A DNA stretch of 64,000 bases from Nostoc sp. LPT (GTDB taxonomy: Bacteria > Cyanobacteriota > Cyanobacteriia > Cyanobacteriales > Nostocaceae), in NCBI RefSeq assembly GCF_017115165.1, contig NZ_JABXKF010000139.1, positions 123,638 to 187,637 of the forward strand, written 5' to 3'. The notes beneath the pieces are model-generated. The model was given only the letters and a program-made list of their open reading frames with translations, did no database searches and was not told the origin of the DNA. The stretch's first letter is position 1. Each line of letters starts with the position of its first letter. The position numbers and the translations under genes were made by a program. This document shows, piece by piece, positions 1 to 10,164 of this stretch.

Positions 1-150
1 AGGCGATCGCTTATGCTCAGGTTTGGGAGTGCTTGGAGAATTTCTTTAGTTTCCATATTAATTCAGAGAGCAACTTATATTACTAATGGTAGTGAAATTA
101 TGATAAGCGATCGCCTACAAAAATCTCCACAGTGCGTAGGTGAAGCCTGC
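1..150. repeat. Copy 1 of a ~150 bp direct repeat, including the first 18 codons of the METKEILQALPNLSISDRL gene
   Basis: Near-identical to 1117-1266. Confidence 0.9.
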
Positions 151-244
151 CGTTCGCGGAGCGTCTCGTAGAGAAGGCATCGCCTGCAAAATCTTCACCG
201 TGCGATCGCTACGGTAAGCTACACTAACAAATAATCAACTTAAC

Positions 245-607
245 TTATATCGGTAATCGCCTTATCCGGAAAGTTTCGTTACTGACAGAAATAATCGCCC
301 CTAGTTCTAAATCTGCCTGACATTCCCTTAAAACTTCTGTCAAACGCTCATTAATTGCGTTGTAATTTTCATTTCCTAATCTAAACAAAATTACACTGGG
401 TAAATTATCCCCACTAGTGGCTAAAAGTTGGGCAAAATCCAAGTCTACAGTTAATAAAATCCTCTCTTCTGTACGAGCTTTCACTAAAATCTGATCATCT
501 GGTAGTTTTTGCAATCCTTCATCGCGCAAATGTACCACATCATAACCAGAACTACGCAACCAAAACACAGTGCGTAGAGAAATTCCCATATCAGCTAAAA
601 ATTTCAT
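245..607 (-). CDS. DUF5615-type PIN-like toxin
   Basis: MKFLADMGISLRTVFWLRSSGYDVVHLRDEGL...LLTVDLDFAQLL pattern; directly downstream of a DUF433-type gene on the same strand. Confidence 0.8.
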   Translation of the reverse strand: MKFLADMGISLRTVFWLRSSGYDVVHLRDEGLQKLPDDQILVKARTEERILLTVDLDFAQLLATSGDNLPSVILFRLGNENYNAINERLTEVLRECQADLELGAIISVSNETFRIRRLPI

Positions 608-616
608 TTTACTGAA

Positions 617-847
617 TTAAGCGGTTTTGAAGGGATAAACCCGTTCTTGAGTTAACCAAGCTGCGTAAAGTAAAGATTGACGAATATCCTCTAGTTCTAA
701 ATCAGGATATTCTTCTAAAATCTCTTCTACAGATTTGCCATTAGCTACCAAATTAACCACCAATGAAACTGGAATCCGCATCCCGCGAATACACGCTTGT
801 CCCGCCATAATGCGAGGATCAAATGTAACTCTTTCCAAACCTAACAT
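617..847 (-). CDS. DUF433 family antitoxin-like protein
   Basis: ITFDPRIMAGQACIRGMRIPVSLVVNLVANGKSVEEILEEYPDLELEDIRQSLLYAA is typical DUF433. Confidence 0.85.
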   Translation of the reverse strand: MLGLERVTFDPRIMAGQACIRGMRIPVSLVVNLVANGKSVEEILEEYPDLELEDIRQSLLYAAWLTQERVYPFKTA

Positions 848-983
848 AAATTATTTTTTGTAATATCTTCTAGTTTCTCATAAATTTCCTGAGCATAGAG
901 GGGATGCCTCCAGTTCACCTCTGTACATAATTCTTTGAGTTGTGGAAGTCTTCATCTGGATAGTCACAAAAGTCTTCTCCTTC

Positions 984-1172
984 TCAGTCAGAGAATATAT
1001 CTAATTCACTACCAGGTGCATAGTCTACAATTGCTGTGATTGCGGCTAGTGCTAATTGGCGTTTTTGCTCATCTTTAGCTTGAAGAACCAATTGCAGGGC
1101 TGATTCAGCTATCTTCAGGCGATCGCTTATGCTCAGGTTTGGGAGTGCTTGGAGAATTTCTTTAGTTTCCAT
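984..1172 (-). CDS. Small antitoxin-like hypothetical protein, possibly C-terminally truncated by a stop
   Basis: METKEILQALPNLSISDRLKIAESALQLV; reading continues past the TGA as EGEDFCDYPDEDF, suggesting a decayed longer ORF. Confidence 0.45.
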   Translation of the reverse strand: METKEILQALPNLSISDRLKIAESALQLVLQAKDEQKRQLALAAITAIVDYAPGSELDIFSD

Positions 1173-1266
1173 ATTTATTCATAGAGCAACTTATATTAGT
1201 AATGGTAGTGAAATTATGATAAGCGATCGCCTGTAAAAATCTCCACAGTGCGTAGGTGAAGCCCGC
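1117..1266. repeat. Copy 2 of the ~150 bp direct repeat
   Basis: Near-identical to 1-150; same HIP1-bounded segment. Confidence 0.9.
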
Positions 1267-1445
1267 CAAAGGCATCGCTCTCTTCTTACTCTGTATCCTC
1301 TGCATCTCTGTGGTTGGCTAAAAAGAGCGATCGCATAACCTACTTAATTAAAATACGTTCGCCCTAAACTCGTTTTGGAGTATCGCATTCCCCGATTTGC
1401 TGTAAGTGCGATATCTTGGGATTAATTAAGCGTCTAGACCTGACA

Positions 1446-1676
1446 ATGCCAAAGAAAATCAGGGAACTTAAACAAATGTTGGTAAGAGCGAATTTTACAG
1501 AAATTCCAGGTAAAGGAAGTCATACAAACTGGATACATCCTTTATATGCAGGAAAACTCACGGTTTCTGGTAAAGACAGTTCAGACGCGAAACGCTATCA
1601 AGAGAAAGACGTTCAACAAGCAATTCAAGAAGTAGAAGAAAAACAGCGAGAGAATCAAGAAGATGAGCAAATTTAA
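1446..1676 (+). CDS. hicA: HicA-type mRNA interferase toxin (start probably the internal ATG at 1446)
   Basis: MPKKIRELKQMLVRANFTEIPGKGSHTNWIHPLYAGKLTVSGK; GKGSHxxW motif; overlaps a HicB-like gene. Confidence 0.85.
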   Translation: MPKKIRELKQMLVRANFTEIPGKGSHTNWIHPLYAGKLTVSGKDSSDAKRYQEKDVQQAIQEVEEKQRENQEDEQI

Positions 1677-1881
1677 ATATCAAATGCTAATTCAATGGTC
1701 TGATGAAGACAACTGCTTTTTAGTCGGATTTCCCGATTTCCCTGGACAGCCTTTTCGGACACATGGCGATACTTATGAGGAAGCTGTTGCAAATGGTGCT
1801 GAAGCATTGGAGTCACTGATAATGGCTTATGAAGCCACCGGGGAAGCACTTCCAAAACCGACTGTTTGTAAGGCGGCTTAA
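1663..1881 (+). CDS. hicB: HicB-type antitoxin
   Basis: FKYQMLIQWSDEDNCFLVGFPDFPGQPFRTHGDTYEEAVANGAEALESLI; 14 nt overlap with hicA. Confidence 0.9.
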   Translation: MSKFKYQMLIQWSDEDNCFLVGFPDFPGQPFRTHGDTYEEAVANGAEALESLIMAYEATGEALPKPTVCKAA

Positions 1882-2150
1882 ATGGGTAGTGCGTTGACAA
1901 AGTGACTTGCTTGTTTTGTCTTGTCTAACCTGACTTTATAAGCTAGGCGATCGTTTGCTTTTTCTTGAAATGCGTAGGCAAAGCCCGCCGTACCCCTACG
2001 GGGAAGCAAGCTACACGTAGCGTCTGGTAGAGAAGGCATCGCCTCTTCTTCTTTGTGTCTTAATGTCTTTATGGTTCATTAATAAACAATCTGGTAACAG
2101 AGAAAAACCAGTTGTAAGACGCAAAAACGTAGTGATGTGATTATACAAAA

Positions 2151-2192
2151 CACCCCACTCCACATTAGCCTCAGCCAAAGTGAAATGAGGTG
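2151..2192. terminator. Possible bidirectional hairpin terminator
   Basis: CACCCCACTCCAC...GTGAAATGAGGTG stem with G-U pairs, flanked by AAAA and TTTT tracts, 3' of the 2226-2981 gene. Confidence 0.5.
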
Positions 2193-2225
2193 CTTTTATT
2201 ATTGGTAATTAAACAGACTTTAAAA

Positions 2226-2981
2226 TTAATCCAATGACTTGCCAGCTTTACTTAAAAGCTTACCCAATCTTTGAATTGGCCCCTTAAATCCCCTTGGGGC
2301 TTCAGTTGCAGCTTGTTGAGTTTGTTCACTCAGTTTTGTCAGCACCTCGGCAAAGTCAGCACCTTTAGCGGTTTTGCGCTTCAAGAGTTGCTTAAGTTCT
2401 TTAAGTCCATTAGCAACTTCTTGGAGATTCTCGTTTTCAGACTTATGCAATAAGCTGTACCACGTATCAATTGCACCTTGCGCCGCCTCAGGTTCAATTT
2501 TAGTCAAGTCTCCTTCAAGGGTTTCTATTACTGATTCTATGTATTCAATCTGTTCGCGGTCTTCCGCCTTACCTAGTGAAACACCTATATTGCGAAGTTG
2601 CTTACCCAACTTCTGTAACGGAGTTTTTAGTTCCTTATCAGTATCAGAAGCAACATTACTTGTTTGCTCACCGATTTCAGTTAGCACTTCACCAATTTCA
2701 TGACCTGTGGCCTTACCGCTTTTCACCAGTTGCTTGAGTTGCTTGAGGTTATCGGCAATTTCTTTGATTTCTGGCTCTTTAGTTTTGTGTAAATAAGTAT
2801 ACCACTCCTCGATTAAGCCAGTGGCAGTTTCGCTATCAAGAGCAGTCAAGTCTCCTTCTAGTGCAGAAACAAGTGAATCTAAATCCAAGTTATCAGCTTT
2901 ATCAGCTTTTTTAGCTGCTGTGCTTTCTTTCTTGGCAGCAGTTTCCCCTTGTTTACTATTGGGTTTTTGTTGAGAACTCAT
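2226..2981 (-). CDS. Hypothetical protein with two tandem ~110 aa helical repeats
   Basis: LVSALEGDLTALDSETATGLIEEWYTYLHK and VIETLEGDLTKIEPEAAQGAIDTWYSLLHK align. Confidence 0.7.
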   Translation of the reverse strand: MSSQQKPNSKQGETAAKKESTAAKKADKADNLDLDSLVSALEGDLTALDSETATGLIEEWYTYLHKTKEPEIKEIADNLKQLKQLVKSGKATGHEIGEVLTEIGEQTSNVASDTDKELKTPLQKLGKQLRNIGVSLGKAEDREQIEYIESVIETLEGDLTKIEPEAAQGAIDTWYSLLHKSENENLQEVANGLKELKQLLKRKTAKGADFAEVLTKLSEQTQQAATEAPRGFKGPIQRLGKLLSKAGKSLD

Positions 2982-3321
2982 GGTGTAATTTCCGTAACAA
3001 AATTAAATAAGTGTACAGGTATCACTTTATAAATACTCTACGGAATTGCCCTCATTCTTAGGTAAGACTTACGCACTATATAAATCTATAATTATGTATA
3101 TTAATAGGAATCAAACTTTTCAGACCTTTAGTGAAAGCCTAACGACAAGTAGTATTCACTTTTTCTGTAAGCTTTCCTATAGAGTAGCTGTTCTCGAAAC
3201 TAGGGGCTGATTGTAGCATAGGTGTAAAAGTACTAATAAATATTTCTACCTTTGAGCGAAATATAAAAAAATTATCGTCGTCTGACAGTGCTGTGTTGGG
3301 CTTAGAGTTCTTCTAGCTAAC

Positions 3322-6300
3322 TCACAGTTTGCTCGGAATTTGGATACAGAACTCAGAGCCATTACCAGGTTCAGAAACATACTTGAGTTGACCGCCGTGT
3401 TTTTCTACAATAATTTGGTAGCTAATAGATAACCCCAAGCCAGTGCCTTGTCCAGGTTGTTTGGTGGTAAAGAAAGGTTCAAAAATGCGCGATTGCACAA
3501 TCTCTGAAATTCCACAACCATTGTCAGCAATCGTAATCAGAACAGTATTCCCTTCTATGATTTCTGTACGTATGCAAATTTTAGGATTATTAATTATTTT
3601 TCCACTAGTTACTGAGTTTTCCAGTGCATCGATTGCATTGTTGAGAATATTCATAAACACCTGATTCATCTGGGCTGCATAGCAGACTACTGGGGGCAAT
3701 TCACCATATTGCTTAACTACCTCAATGGCAAAAGAATTAGTTTGTGGTTGCAGGCGATGTTGTAAAATTAGCAAAGTACTGTCGATACCTTCATGAAGGT
3801 CAACAGGCTTCATTCCTGCTTCGTCAAGTCGAGAAAAACTTCGTAACGACAAGATTAATTGAGAGATCCGCTCTGCCCCCATCTTCATGGAAGTCAGAAT
3901 TTTGGGCAAGTCATCACTAATGAAATCTAAATCCACTGCTGCTATTTGCTTTTGAATTTCTCCTGTTGTTATAGGATACTGTTTCTGATAAAAGCGCAGT
4001 AATTTAAATAAGTTTTCGCTATGTTCAGTAACATAAGTGATGTTGCCATAAATGAAACTGATCGGGTTATTAATTTCATGTGCTACACCAGCAACTAACT
4101 GCCCTAAGCCCGCCATTTTCTCACTTTGAATTAACTGGCTCTGAGTGTGCTGTAATTCTTTAAGAGTCTGGGTCAGCTCTTCTTTTTGATGTTGAGTTTG
4201 TTCGAGTAATTCCGCTTGCTGAAGTCCTACCCCTAACTGAGTACCGATCTGCATCAGCAAATCTACCTCATCTTCTTGCCAATCACGGGGTTTAATATTT
4301 TGATAAGCTGCTAGTAATCCCCAAAGTTTCTCACCTTGAAAAATCGGCACAATCATATATGCCCTAGCCTCCATTCGTTCAATCAAGGCAATACAAGGAA
4401 TAGAATCATCTGTGCTGTAAATATCCTTAATGACCAGAGTTTTACCATTAGCAAAGTTTCCTACTTGATTTTTTTGCAAGTAATCATCTGCATGGGCGTA
4501 GCCCGTCGTAGACATCGCGGGTACAATTTTCTTTACTGATGTCCAACCTTGGGCTAAAGACTCAGCAACAAATTCGCCACTCCAATCAGCTCGGAATCGA
4601 TAGATTGTCACTCGGTCAACTTCTAATAACCGTCGGACTTCTTCTGTACTAGTAGCAAAAATGGTGTCAATATCAAGAGAGTGGCGGATTTTCTCTACGG
4701 TTGCAGCCAGGGCCTTCTCTCTTTCGGCTGCTTTCCGTTCTCGTTCGGCGGCTTGAGCCAGTTTTTGGGCTTGCACCTGCATCTGTGTCAAGGATTCAGC
4801 TTGCTGTAATGCTACTCCCAATTGAACGCCAACTTGTGCTAGCAAGTTGATTTCTTCATCTTGCCAATAACGAGGCTGGGAGTTTTGATAGGCTACTAAC
4901 AATCCCCAGAGTTTTTCGCCTTGAGAAATTGGGACAAAAACTTCATTACGTGCATATTTACCTGCTTGTTTTCCTTGCACAAGTACGCGTTCTGTCACTG
5001 GCTGCGGCTTAACCATTGGTGTCCAGCCATCAACGATGGAATCAGCCACAAATTCCCCACTCCAATCAGGATAGAAGCGATAAATTGCGACTCGTTCCAC
5101 TTCTAATAGCCGACGAACTTCTTGAGTAGTGGTTTTAAATATGGCTTCAATTTCAAGAGACTGACGAATTTTTTCTACTGTGTGCGCCAACGCCCTTTGC
5201 CTTTCAGCAGCTTTACTGATATCTGCTGCTTGGATTTGCATTTGTTGGATAAATTCTGCTTGCTGCAAAGCTACACCTAGTTGGGTGCCCACTTGAGTAA
5301 GCAAGTAAACCTCATCTTTTTGCCAATCACGATATTCAGCATTTTGGTACGCTGCTAGCAAGCCCCAGAGCTTTTGACCGTGGTAAATGGCAACGATCGC
5401 ATAAGCTCTTGCTTGATATATCTCTAAAATTTTAATGTAGCAGTCACTAAAGCCTGAATTGTAAATGTCATTACAAATTCGATACACTTCACACTGAGTG
5501 AAGTTACCACCCTCTGTATCTTGTAAGTAGGTATCAGCGACTGGGGGGTTAGCTAAATCTTTAGTGCTACATTCGCTGACGTTCTCTTTCAATTCTGGCC
5601 GTTGCGACTGTCTCTCTATAAGGGAAACCCAACCCTCTGCGACTGATTCAAACACGAATTCACCACTCCAATCGGAATTGAAGCGATAAATAGCCACGCG
5701 ATCGGCATTTAGTAGCTGCCTAAGTTCTGCGGTGGTTGTGTGAAAAATACTTTCCAAATCGAGGGACTGACGAATTTTCTCAATGGTAATGGCTACGGTT
5801 TTCTGCCATAGGGCTGCTTTTTCTCTGGCTTTTGCTTGTGCTAGTTCTGCTGATTGTAGTTTGACTTGTTCCAGGAAATCTGATTGCTGTAAAGCAACTG
5901 CTAGATGTTCGGCGATTAATTGCACAAACTCAATTTCTGATGCTTCCCATTGTCGAGGATTACCACACTGATGAATACATAACAATCCCCATAAATCTTT
6001 ACCTTTGATCAAGGGGGCAGTTATATTGGCACGTACTTGGAATTTTTCCAGAATCTGGATGTAGCAATCACTAGCATTAACTTGATAAATATCAGCTATT
6101 GCTCTAATCCGACCTTGCTGATACAAGTGTGCGAACTCTTCGCTAAAGCAGTGGTCGCACACTTTGGCTGCTAATGCCGAATTCCATTCTGTTGCTACAT
6201 CTTCGTAGATAAATTCTCCTTCCCATGCCAAATCAGGATAAAAACGAAACACGCTAACCCGATCGCTTTTCAGAAGTTGGCGAACTTCAGTGACTGTAAT

Positions 6301-6462
6301 TTTGAAGATAGTTTCTATGTCTAGAGACTCCCGAATGCGGGCAATAACTCTAGATAAGGCTTTTTGTTGCTCATTCTGACGCAAGGAGAATGTCACGTCT
6401 GAATAAGATTCTTGCGGTTCTGAATTTGGTTGTGTGGGTTGAGTAGTAGAGGAGTTTTCCAT
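3322..6462 (-). CDS. Sensor histidine kinase with four GAF-type domains
   Basis: Four repeats of (V)xxIRxSLxIxxIFxxTxxEVRxLLxxDRVxxxRF; H-box GVAHEINNPISFIYGN; ATPase boxes DNGCGISE and GTGLGLSISYQI. Confidence 0.9.
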   Translation of the reverse strand: MENSSTTQPTQPNSEPQESYSDVTFSLRQNEQQKALSRVIARIRESLDIETIFKITVTEVRQLLKSDRVSVFRFYPDLAWEGEFIYEDVATEWNSALAAKVCDHCFSEEFAHLYQQGRIRAIADIYQVNASDCYIQILEKFQVRANITAPLIKGKDLWGLLCIHQCGNPRQWEASEIEFVQLIAEHLAVALQQSDFLEQVKLQSAELAQAKAREKAALWQKTVAITIEKIRQSLDLESIFHTTTAELRQLLNADRVAIYRFNSDWSGEFVFESVAEGWVSLIERQSQRPELKENVSECSTKDLANPPVADTYLQDTEGGNFTQCEVYRICNDIYNSGFSDCYIKILEIYQARAYAIVAIYHGQKLWGLLAAYQNAEYRDWQKDEVYLLTQVGTQLGVALQQAEFIQQMQIQAADISKAAERQRALAHTVEKIRQSLEIEAIFKTTTQEVRRLLEVERVAIYRFYPDWSGEFVADSIVDGWTPMVKPQPVTERVLVQGKQAGKYARNEVFVPISQGEKLWGLLVAYQNSQPRYWQDEEINLLAQVGVQLGVALQQAESLTQMQVQAQKLAQAAERERKAAEREKALAATVEKIRHSLDIDTIFATSTEEVRRLLEVDRVTIYRFRADWSGEFVAESLAQGWTSVKKIVPAMSTTGYAHADDYLQKNQVGNFANGKTLVIKDIYSTDDSIPCIALIERMEARAYMIVPIFQGEKLWGLLAAYQNIKPRDWQEDEVDLLMQIGTQLGVGLQQAELLEQTQHQKEELTQTLKELQHTQSQLIQSEKMAGLGQLVAGVAHEINNPISFIYGNITYVTEHSENLFKLLRFYQKQYPITTGEIQKQIAAVDLDFISDDLPKILTSMKMGAERISQLILSLRSFSRLDEAGMKPVDLHEGIDSTLLILQHRLQPQTNSFAIEVVKQYGELPPVVCYAAQMNQVFMNILNNAIDALENSVTSGKIINNPKICIRTEIIEGNTVLITIADNGCGISEIVQSRIFEPFFTTKQPGQGTGLGLSISYQIIVEKHGGQLKYVSEPGNGSEFCIQIPSKL

Positions 6463-6589
6463 TCCCAGTGGAACTTTAAATATTGAAAGTCTTCTATTTC
6501 ATGATTCCCGTTGCGATCGCAAAGGTAACAGTTATTTCCTGGGAATGTCATAAAAAACAGTCTAGGGACACGATAGTATCCTTTTGACT

Positions 6590-6727
6590 CAATCTCAGGG
6601 GTTTAAAACTCAGAGGCGATAGCAATGTGTAGATTTTTTGCTCTATTTCCTCTATTGGCGGCATCGGTACTTGTTTTTGCTGCCGCAGGTCTGGATTTCC
6701 TGTTTGCGCTGGTCGTTTTCTTGCCAT
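6590..6727 (-). pseudogene. Possible N-terminal remnant of a transposase-like ORF
   Basis: Reads MARKRPAQTGNPDLRQQKQVPMPPIEEIEQKIYTLLSPLSFKPLR from the ATG at 6727, then stops. Confidence 0.35.
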
Positions 6728-6959
6728 GATGTATCTCTAAGAACATCATTATTCATGTTCCTAGATTACATCTTTTGCTTACTTTTTGCTTAAGTTGACA
6801 CCAATGGATAGTATCGCGTCCCTACGGGTGTACCTCACGCAAACAAAAATGCTATATATATTACTTTGTTAATTAAGTAATTATTCTGAATTTAGCAGAG
6901 GACATATTGTTGACTTGCCCTGTTAGAAGTAAGAAACCTTTTTAAAGTCGGATGAGTAT

Positions 6960-7364
6960 TCACTCCAAACTAATTTTCCACAACCCATCTAGCGGATTAG
7001 ACAGTTGGAATTGATTATCATTGCTACCGAGCCAATTATTGTCATACACCAACCCAACACTGAATGTTCTATTTAGAGGATATTGTCCTAGTTTTCCAAA
7101 ACCTTCAATATTCTTTGAGTCAGCGATCGCTTGCTGGTTCAACTGTATAGTTGTTTGGTTGCCGTCGTCAAAGTAAATTGTGGCTCGTTTGTTGTGAAAG
7201 CGCACCTGAACTTTGTAGACTCCACCAGTTGCATAGTAATAAGCTCTAGCAGGCAGCTTTTGACCATCAATATTTTGTCCTTTAAGCTCAACTGCCATAG
7301 CAGGACTGCATAGCAGCAACAGGACTGGCAAGATTAACCCTAAAACTTTCATTGGTAGTAACAA
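6960..7364 (-). CDS. Small secreted hypothetical protein
   Basis: N-terminal signal peptide LLPMKVLGLILPVLLLLCSPAMA; intact ORF. Confidence 0.6.
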   Translation of the reverse strand: MLLPMKVLGLILPVLLLLCSPAMAVELKGQNIDGQKLPARAYYYATGGVYKVQVRFHNKRATIYFDDGNQTTIQLNQQAIADSKNIEGFGKLGQYPLNRTFSVGLVYDNNWLGSNDNQFQLSNPLDGLWKISLE

Positions 7365-7568
7365 ACACTTTCAATCAACTATTTCTACTTTAAAACATAA
7401 GTAGAGCGACTTAAAAAAAGCAGACTATGTGAAGATAAGTAAATACGGGTCGTGATCGCAGGAAAAAACAAGAAGCATACATTTCCGATTTTGACATCCA
7501 GCGATCGCTAAAAGATGAAATAAGTTTCACAGCCAATGCTAGAAAGTCGTCTTTCCATACTCTTGTAG

Positions 7569-7592
7569 AGAGACGCGATATATCGCGTCTCT
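7569..7592 (-). terminator. 24 bp perfect palindrome downstream of ilvD, possibly acting as terminator
   Basis: AGAGACGCGATATATCGCGTCTCT, 11 bp past the ilvD stop. Confidence 0.45.
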
Positions 7593-7603
7593 AACCTTAC
7601 TCC

Positions 7604-9328
7604 CTACTCATGAAATAAATCCAAGTCTGTGACAGCACCAACACTACTAGAGGAAACTAACTTAGCATATTTTGCTAAGATGCCTTTTGTATAACGGGGT
7701 GGACGGGGTTGCCATTTAGCGCGGCGACTAGTTAATTCTGCATCAGAAATGTTGATTTGTAACAAGCGAGAATTAGCATCGATAGTGATGCTATCACCTT
7801 CTTCGACCAGAGCGATCGCACCGCCAACGGCGGCTTCGGGAGCAACGTGTCCAACTACCATCCCGTAAGTACCGCCTGAAAAGCGTCCATCAGTAATTAA
7901 CCCGACTGCATCACCTAAACCCGCACCAATAATTGCTGAGGTGGGTGCTAGCATTTCCCGCATACCAGGGCCACCTTTGGGCCCTTCATAACGGATGACA
8001 ATCACATCACCGACTTTAATCTTACCTGCAAGGATGGCATCTAAGCATTCTTCCTCGGAATCAAAAACCCGTGCAGAACCGATAATGCCGGGATTTTTTA
8101 TCCCTGTAATTTTTGCTACTGCTCCCTCTGTAGCGAGATTCCCTTTGAGGATGGCTAAATGACCTTGGGCATACATCGGGTTATTCCAAGGACGAATCAC
8201 ATCTTGATTGGTGGGTGGTTCATCGGGGACATCTGCTAAAATTTCGCCGATGGTTTTACCTGTGATGGTGATACAGTTACCGTGAAGTAATCCATGTACC
8301 AATAGCATTTTCATCACTTGGGGAATACCACCAGCTTGATGTAAGTCTGTGGCGACATATCTACCACTGGGTTTTAAATCACATAAAACAGGGACACGAT
8401 CGCGGATAATTTCAAAATCATCTAGATTAAGTTCTACACCAGCCGCACGAGCGATCGCCAGAAAATGTAACACGGCGTTAGTTGAACCACCCACAGCCAT
8501 AATTACAGAAATAGCATTTTCTATAGATTTGCGCGTGATAATGTGCCGGGGTAAAAGTTGATTACGAATTGCTTCTACTAATACCTTGGCTGATTCTTCG
8601 GTGCTATCGGCTTTTTCATCATCTGACGCCGCCATTGTGGAAGAATAGGGTAAACTCATGCCCATCGCTTCAAAGGCCGAAGACATAGTATTGGCTGTGA
8701 ACATCCCACCGCAAGAACCAGCACCAGGACAAGCGCGGCGTTCTAATTCCATCAGTTCGGTGTCGTCAATTTTACCAGCACTGTATTCACCCACAGCCTC
8801 AAAGGAACTCACAACAGTCAAGTCGCGACCCTCATAGTGTCCGGGTTTAATTGTCCCACCGTAAACAAAGATAGCCGGGATATTCATCCTTGCTATTGCA
8901 ATCATTGCCCCTGGCATATTTTTATCACAGCCACCGATGGCAATCACGCCATCCATACTTTGACCATTACAGACGGTTTCAATGGAGTCAGCAATCACTT
9001 CTCGTGACACTAGGGAATATTTCATCCCCTCAGTTCCCATCGAAATCCCATCACTAATAGTAATTGTGCCGAACATTTGCGGCATTGCCCCAGCTAGTTT
9101 AATTCCAGCTTCAGCGATGAATGCTAGTTTATTAATCCCCATGTTACAGGGAGTGATGGTGCTGTAGGCATTAGCCACACCGACAATTGCTTTTTTAAAG
9201 TCTTCATCTTGAAAACCTACTGCACGCAGCATAGCGCGATTTGGCGATCGCTGTACTCCTTGTGTGACAACTTTACTTCTAAAATTATCTGAGGTTGTTT
9301 TTTCACTCATTGCTCTGGCCTCAATCAA
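7604..9328 (-). CDS. ilvD: Dihydroxy-acid dehydratase
   Basis: [71 protein letters not shown] motifs; true start probably [13 protein letters not shown]. Confidence 0.97.
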   Translation of the reverse strand: MIEARAMSEKTTSDNFRSKVVTQGVQRSPNRAMLRAVGFQDEDFKKAIVGVANAYSTITPCNMGINKLAFIAEAGIKLAGAMPQMFGTITISDGISMGTEGMKYSLVSREVIADSIETVCNGQSMDGVIAIGGCDKNMPGAMIAIARMNIPAIFVYGGTIKPGHYEGRDLTVVSSFEAVGEYSAGKIDDTELMELERRACPGAGSCGGMFTANTMSSAFEAMGMSLPYSSTMAASDDEKADSTEESAKVLVEAIRNQLLPRHIITRKSIENAISVIMAVGGSTNAVLHFLAIARAAGVELNLDDFEIIRDRVPVLCDLKPSGRYVATDLHQAGGIPQVMKMLLVHGLLHGNCITITGKTIGEILADVPDEPPTNQDVIRPWNNPMYAQGHLAILKGNLATEGAVAKITGIKNPGIIGSARVFDSEEECLDAILAGKIKVGDVIVIRYEGPKGGPGMREMLAPTSAIIGAGLGDAVGLITDGRFSGGTYGMVVGHVAPEAAVGGAIALVEEGDSITIDANSRLLQINISDAELTSRRAKWQPRPPRYTKGILAKYAKLVSSSSVGAVTDLDLFHE

Positions 9329-9536
9329 ATCTCTGTACGAGTATGATATGTAGCCTTTTTTGAGATGTCCAATATATATTTATTTAAAATTGAGACCTAT
9401 AAAGTATCAAAAATATGGGACTATGACACCTGCGCTACTTCATTGCTGTAGCTGAGGAATTACATTTCAGCAGGACTTACACAAACGTATAATTTTATTC
9501 AGCAATAAATCGAATGGCTCTCTGCGTTAATATTAC

Positions 9537-9824
9537 TCACCCGCAGAAATTATCAACCCTCAACTCGCGCCACACATCAGACGGTTGCCAGCCAGAGTTA
9601 CCAACAGAGCGCAAAGGGCGATAATCTTCCCAGGTGTAGTCCGATTCGGATGCTTCGATGTACACAGGTGGATTTGGTTCAACCACCGATTCAGGAATAT
9701 CTCGACTCTCAGGCATCTCAATGGGTTCAGTCGATGATGGAGTTACTTCTGTTTTCTTGCGAATTGGGTTAGAGGTTTTTTTGATGAGTCGTTGCATATT
9801 CATAGTCATCATTTGGCTCTCCAC
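9537..9824 (-). CDS. Hypothetical protein
   Basis: ORF only, acidic/proline-rich. Confidence 0.4.
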   Translation of the reverse strand: MESQMMTMNMQRLIKKTSNPIRKKTEVTPSSTEPIEMPESRDIPESVVEPNPPVYIEASESDYTWEDYRPLRSVGNSGWQPSDVWRELRVDNFCG

Positions 9825-10164
9825 AAGGTAGGATATCCCAGAATACAGTAAGTTATCAGAAAATCCGAAATATTTTGTCGAAAAATTTCATCAAAAATTC
9901 CATACTAAAAGATAATCGTTCACAGAATCTGACTGGAAAGTGCTGTTAGCGGTAGCGGGGCGTTTAGCCCGTGCTGTTAGCGGTAACGCTCTTTTGGTTC
10001 TACCGCTCCCTTTATGTAAAAAAAATAAATAAGACGAATAAAACAAAATAAATATATAAAAAATAAACACCTGAAAGTCTTGCTATGTAACCTTTTTTAG
10101 CATTGAGAATTAAGTGCGATCGCTAACTAGTATCTAATCAGAATAGCATAAATTAAATTCGGGG

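Noticed and set aside
8349-9167. Plus-strand ORFs opposite ilvD
   Set aside because: Antisense to highly conserved ilvD.
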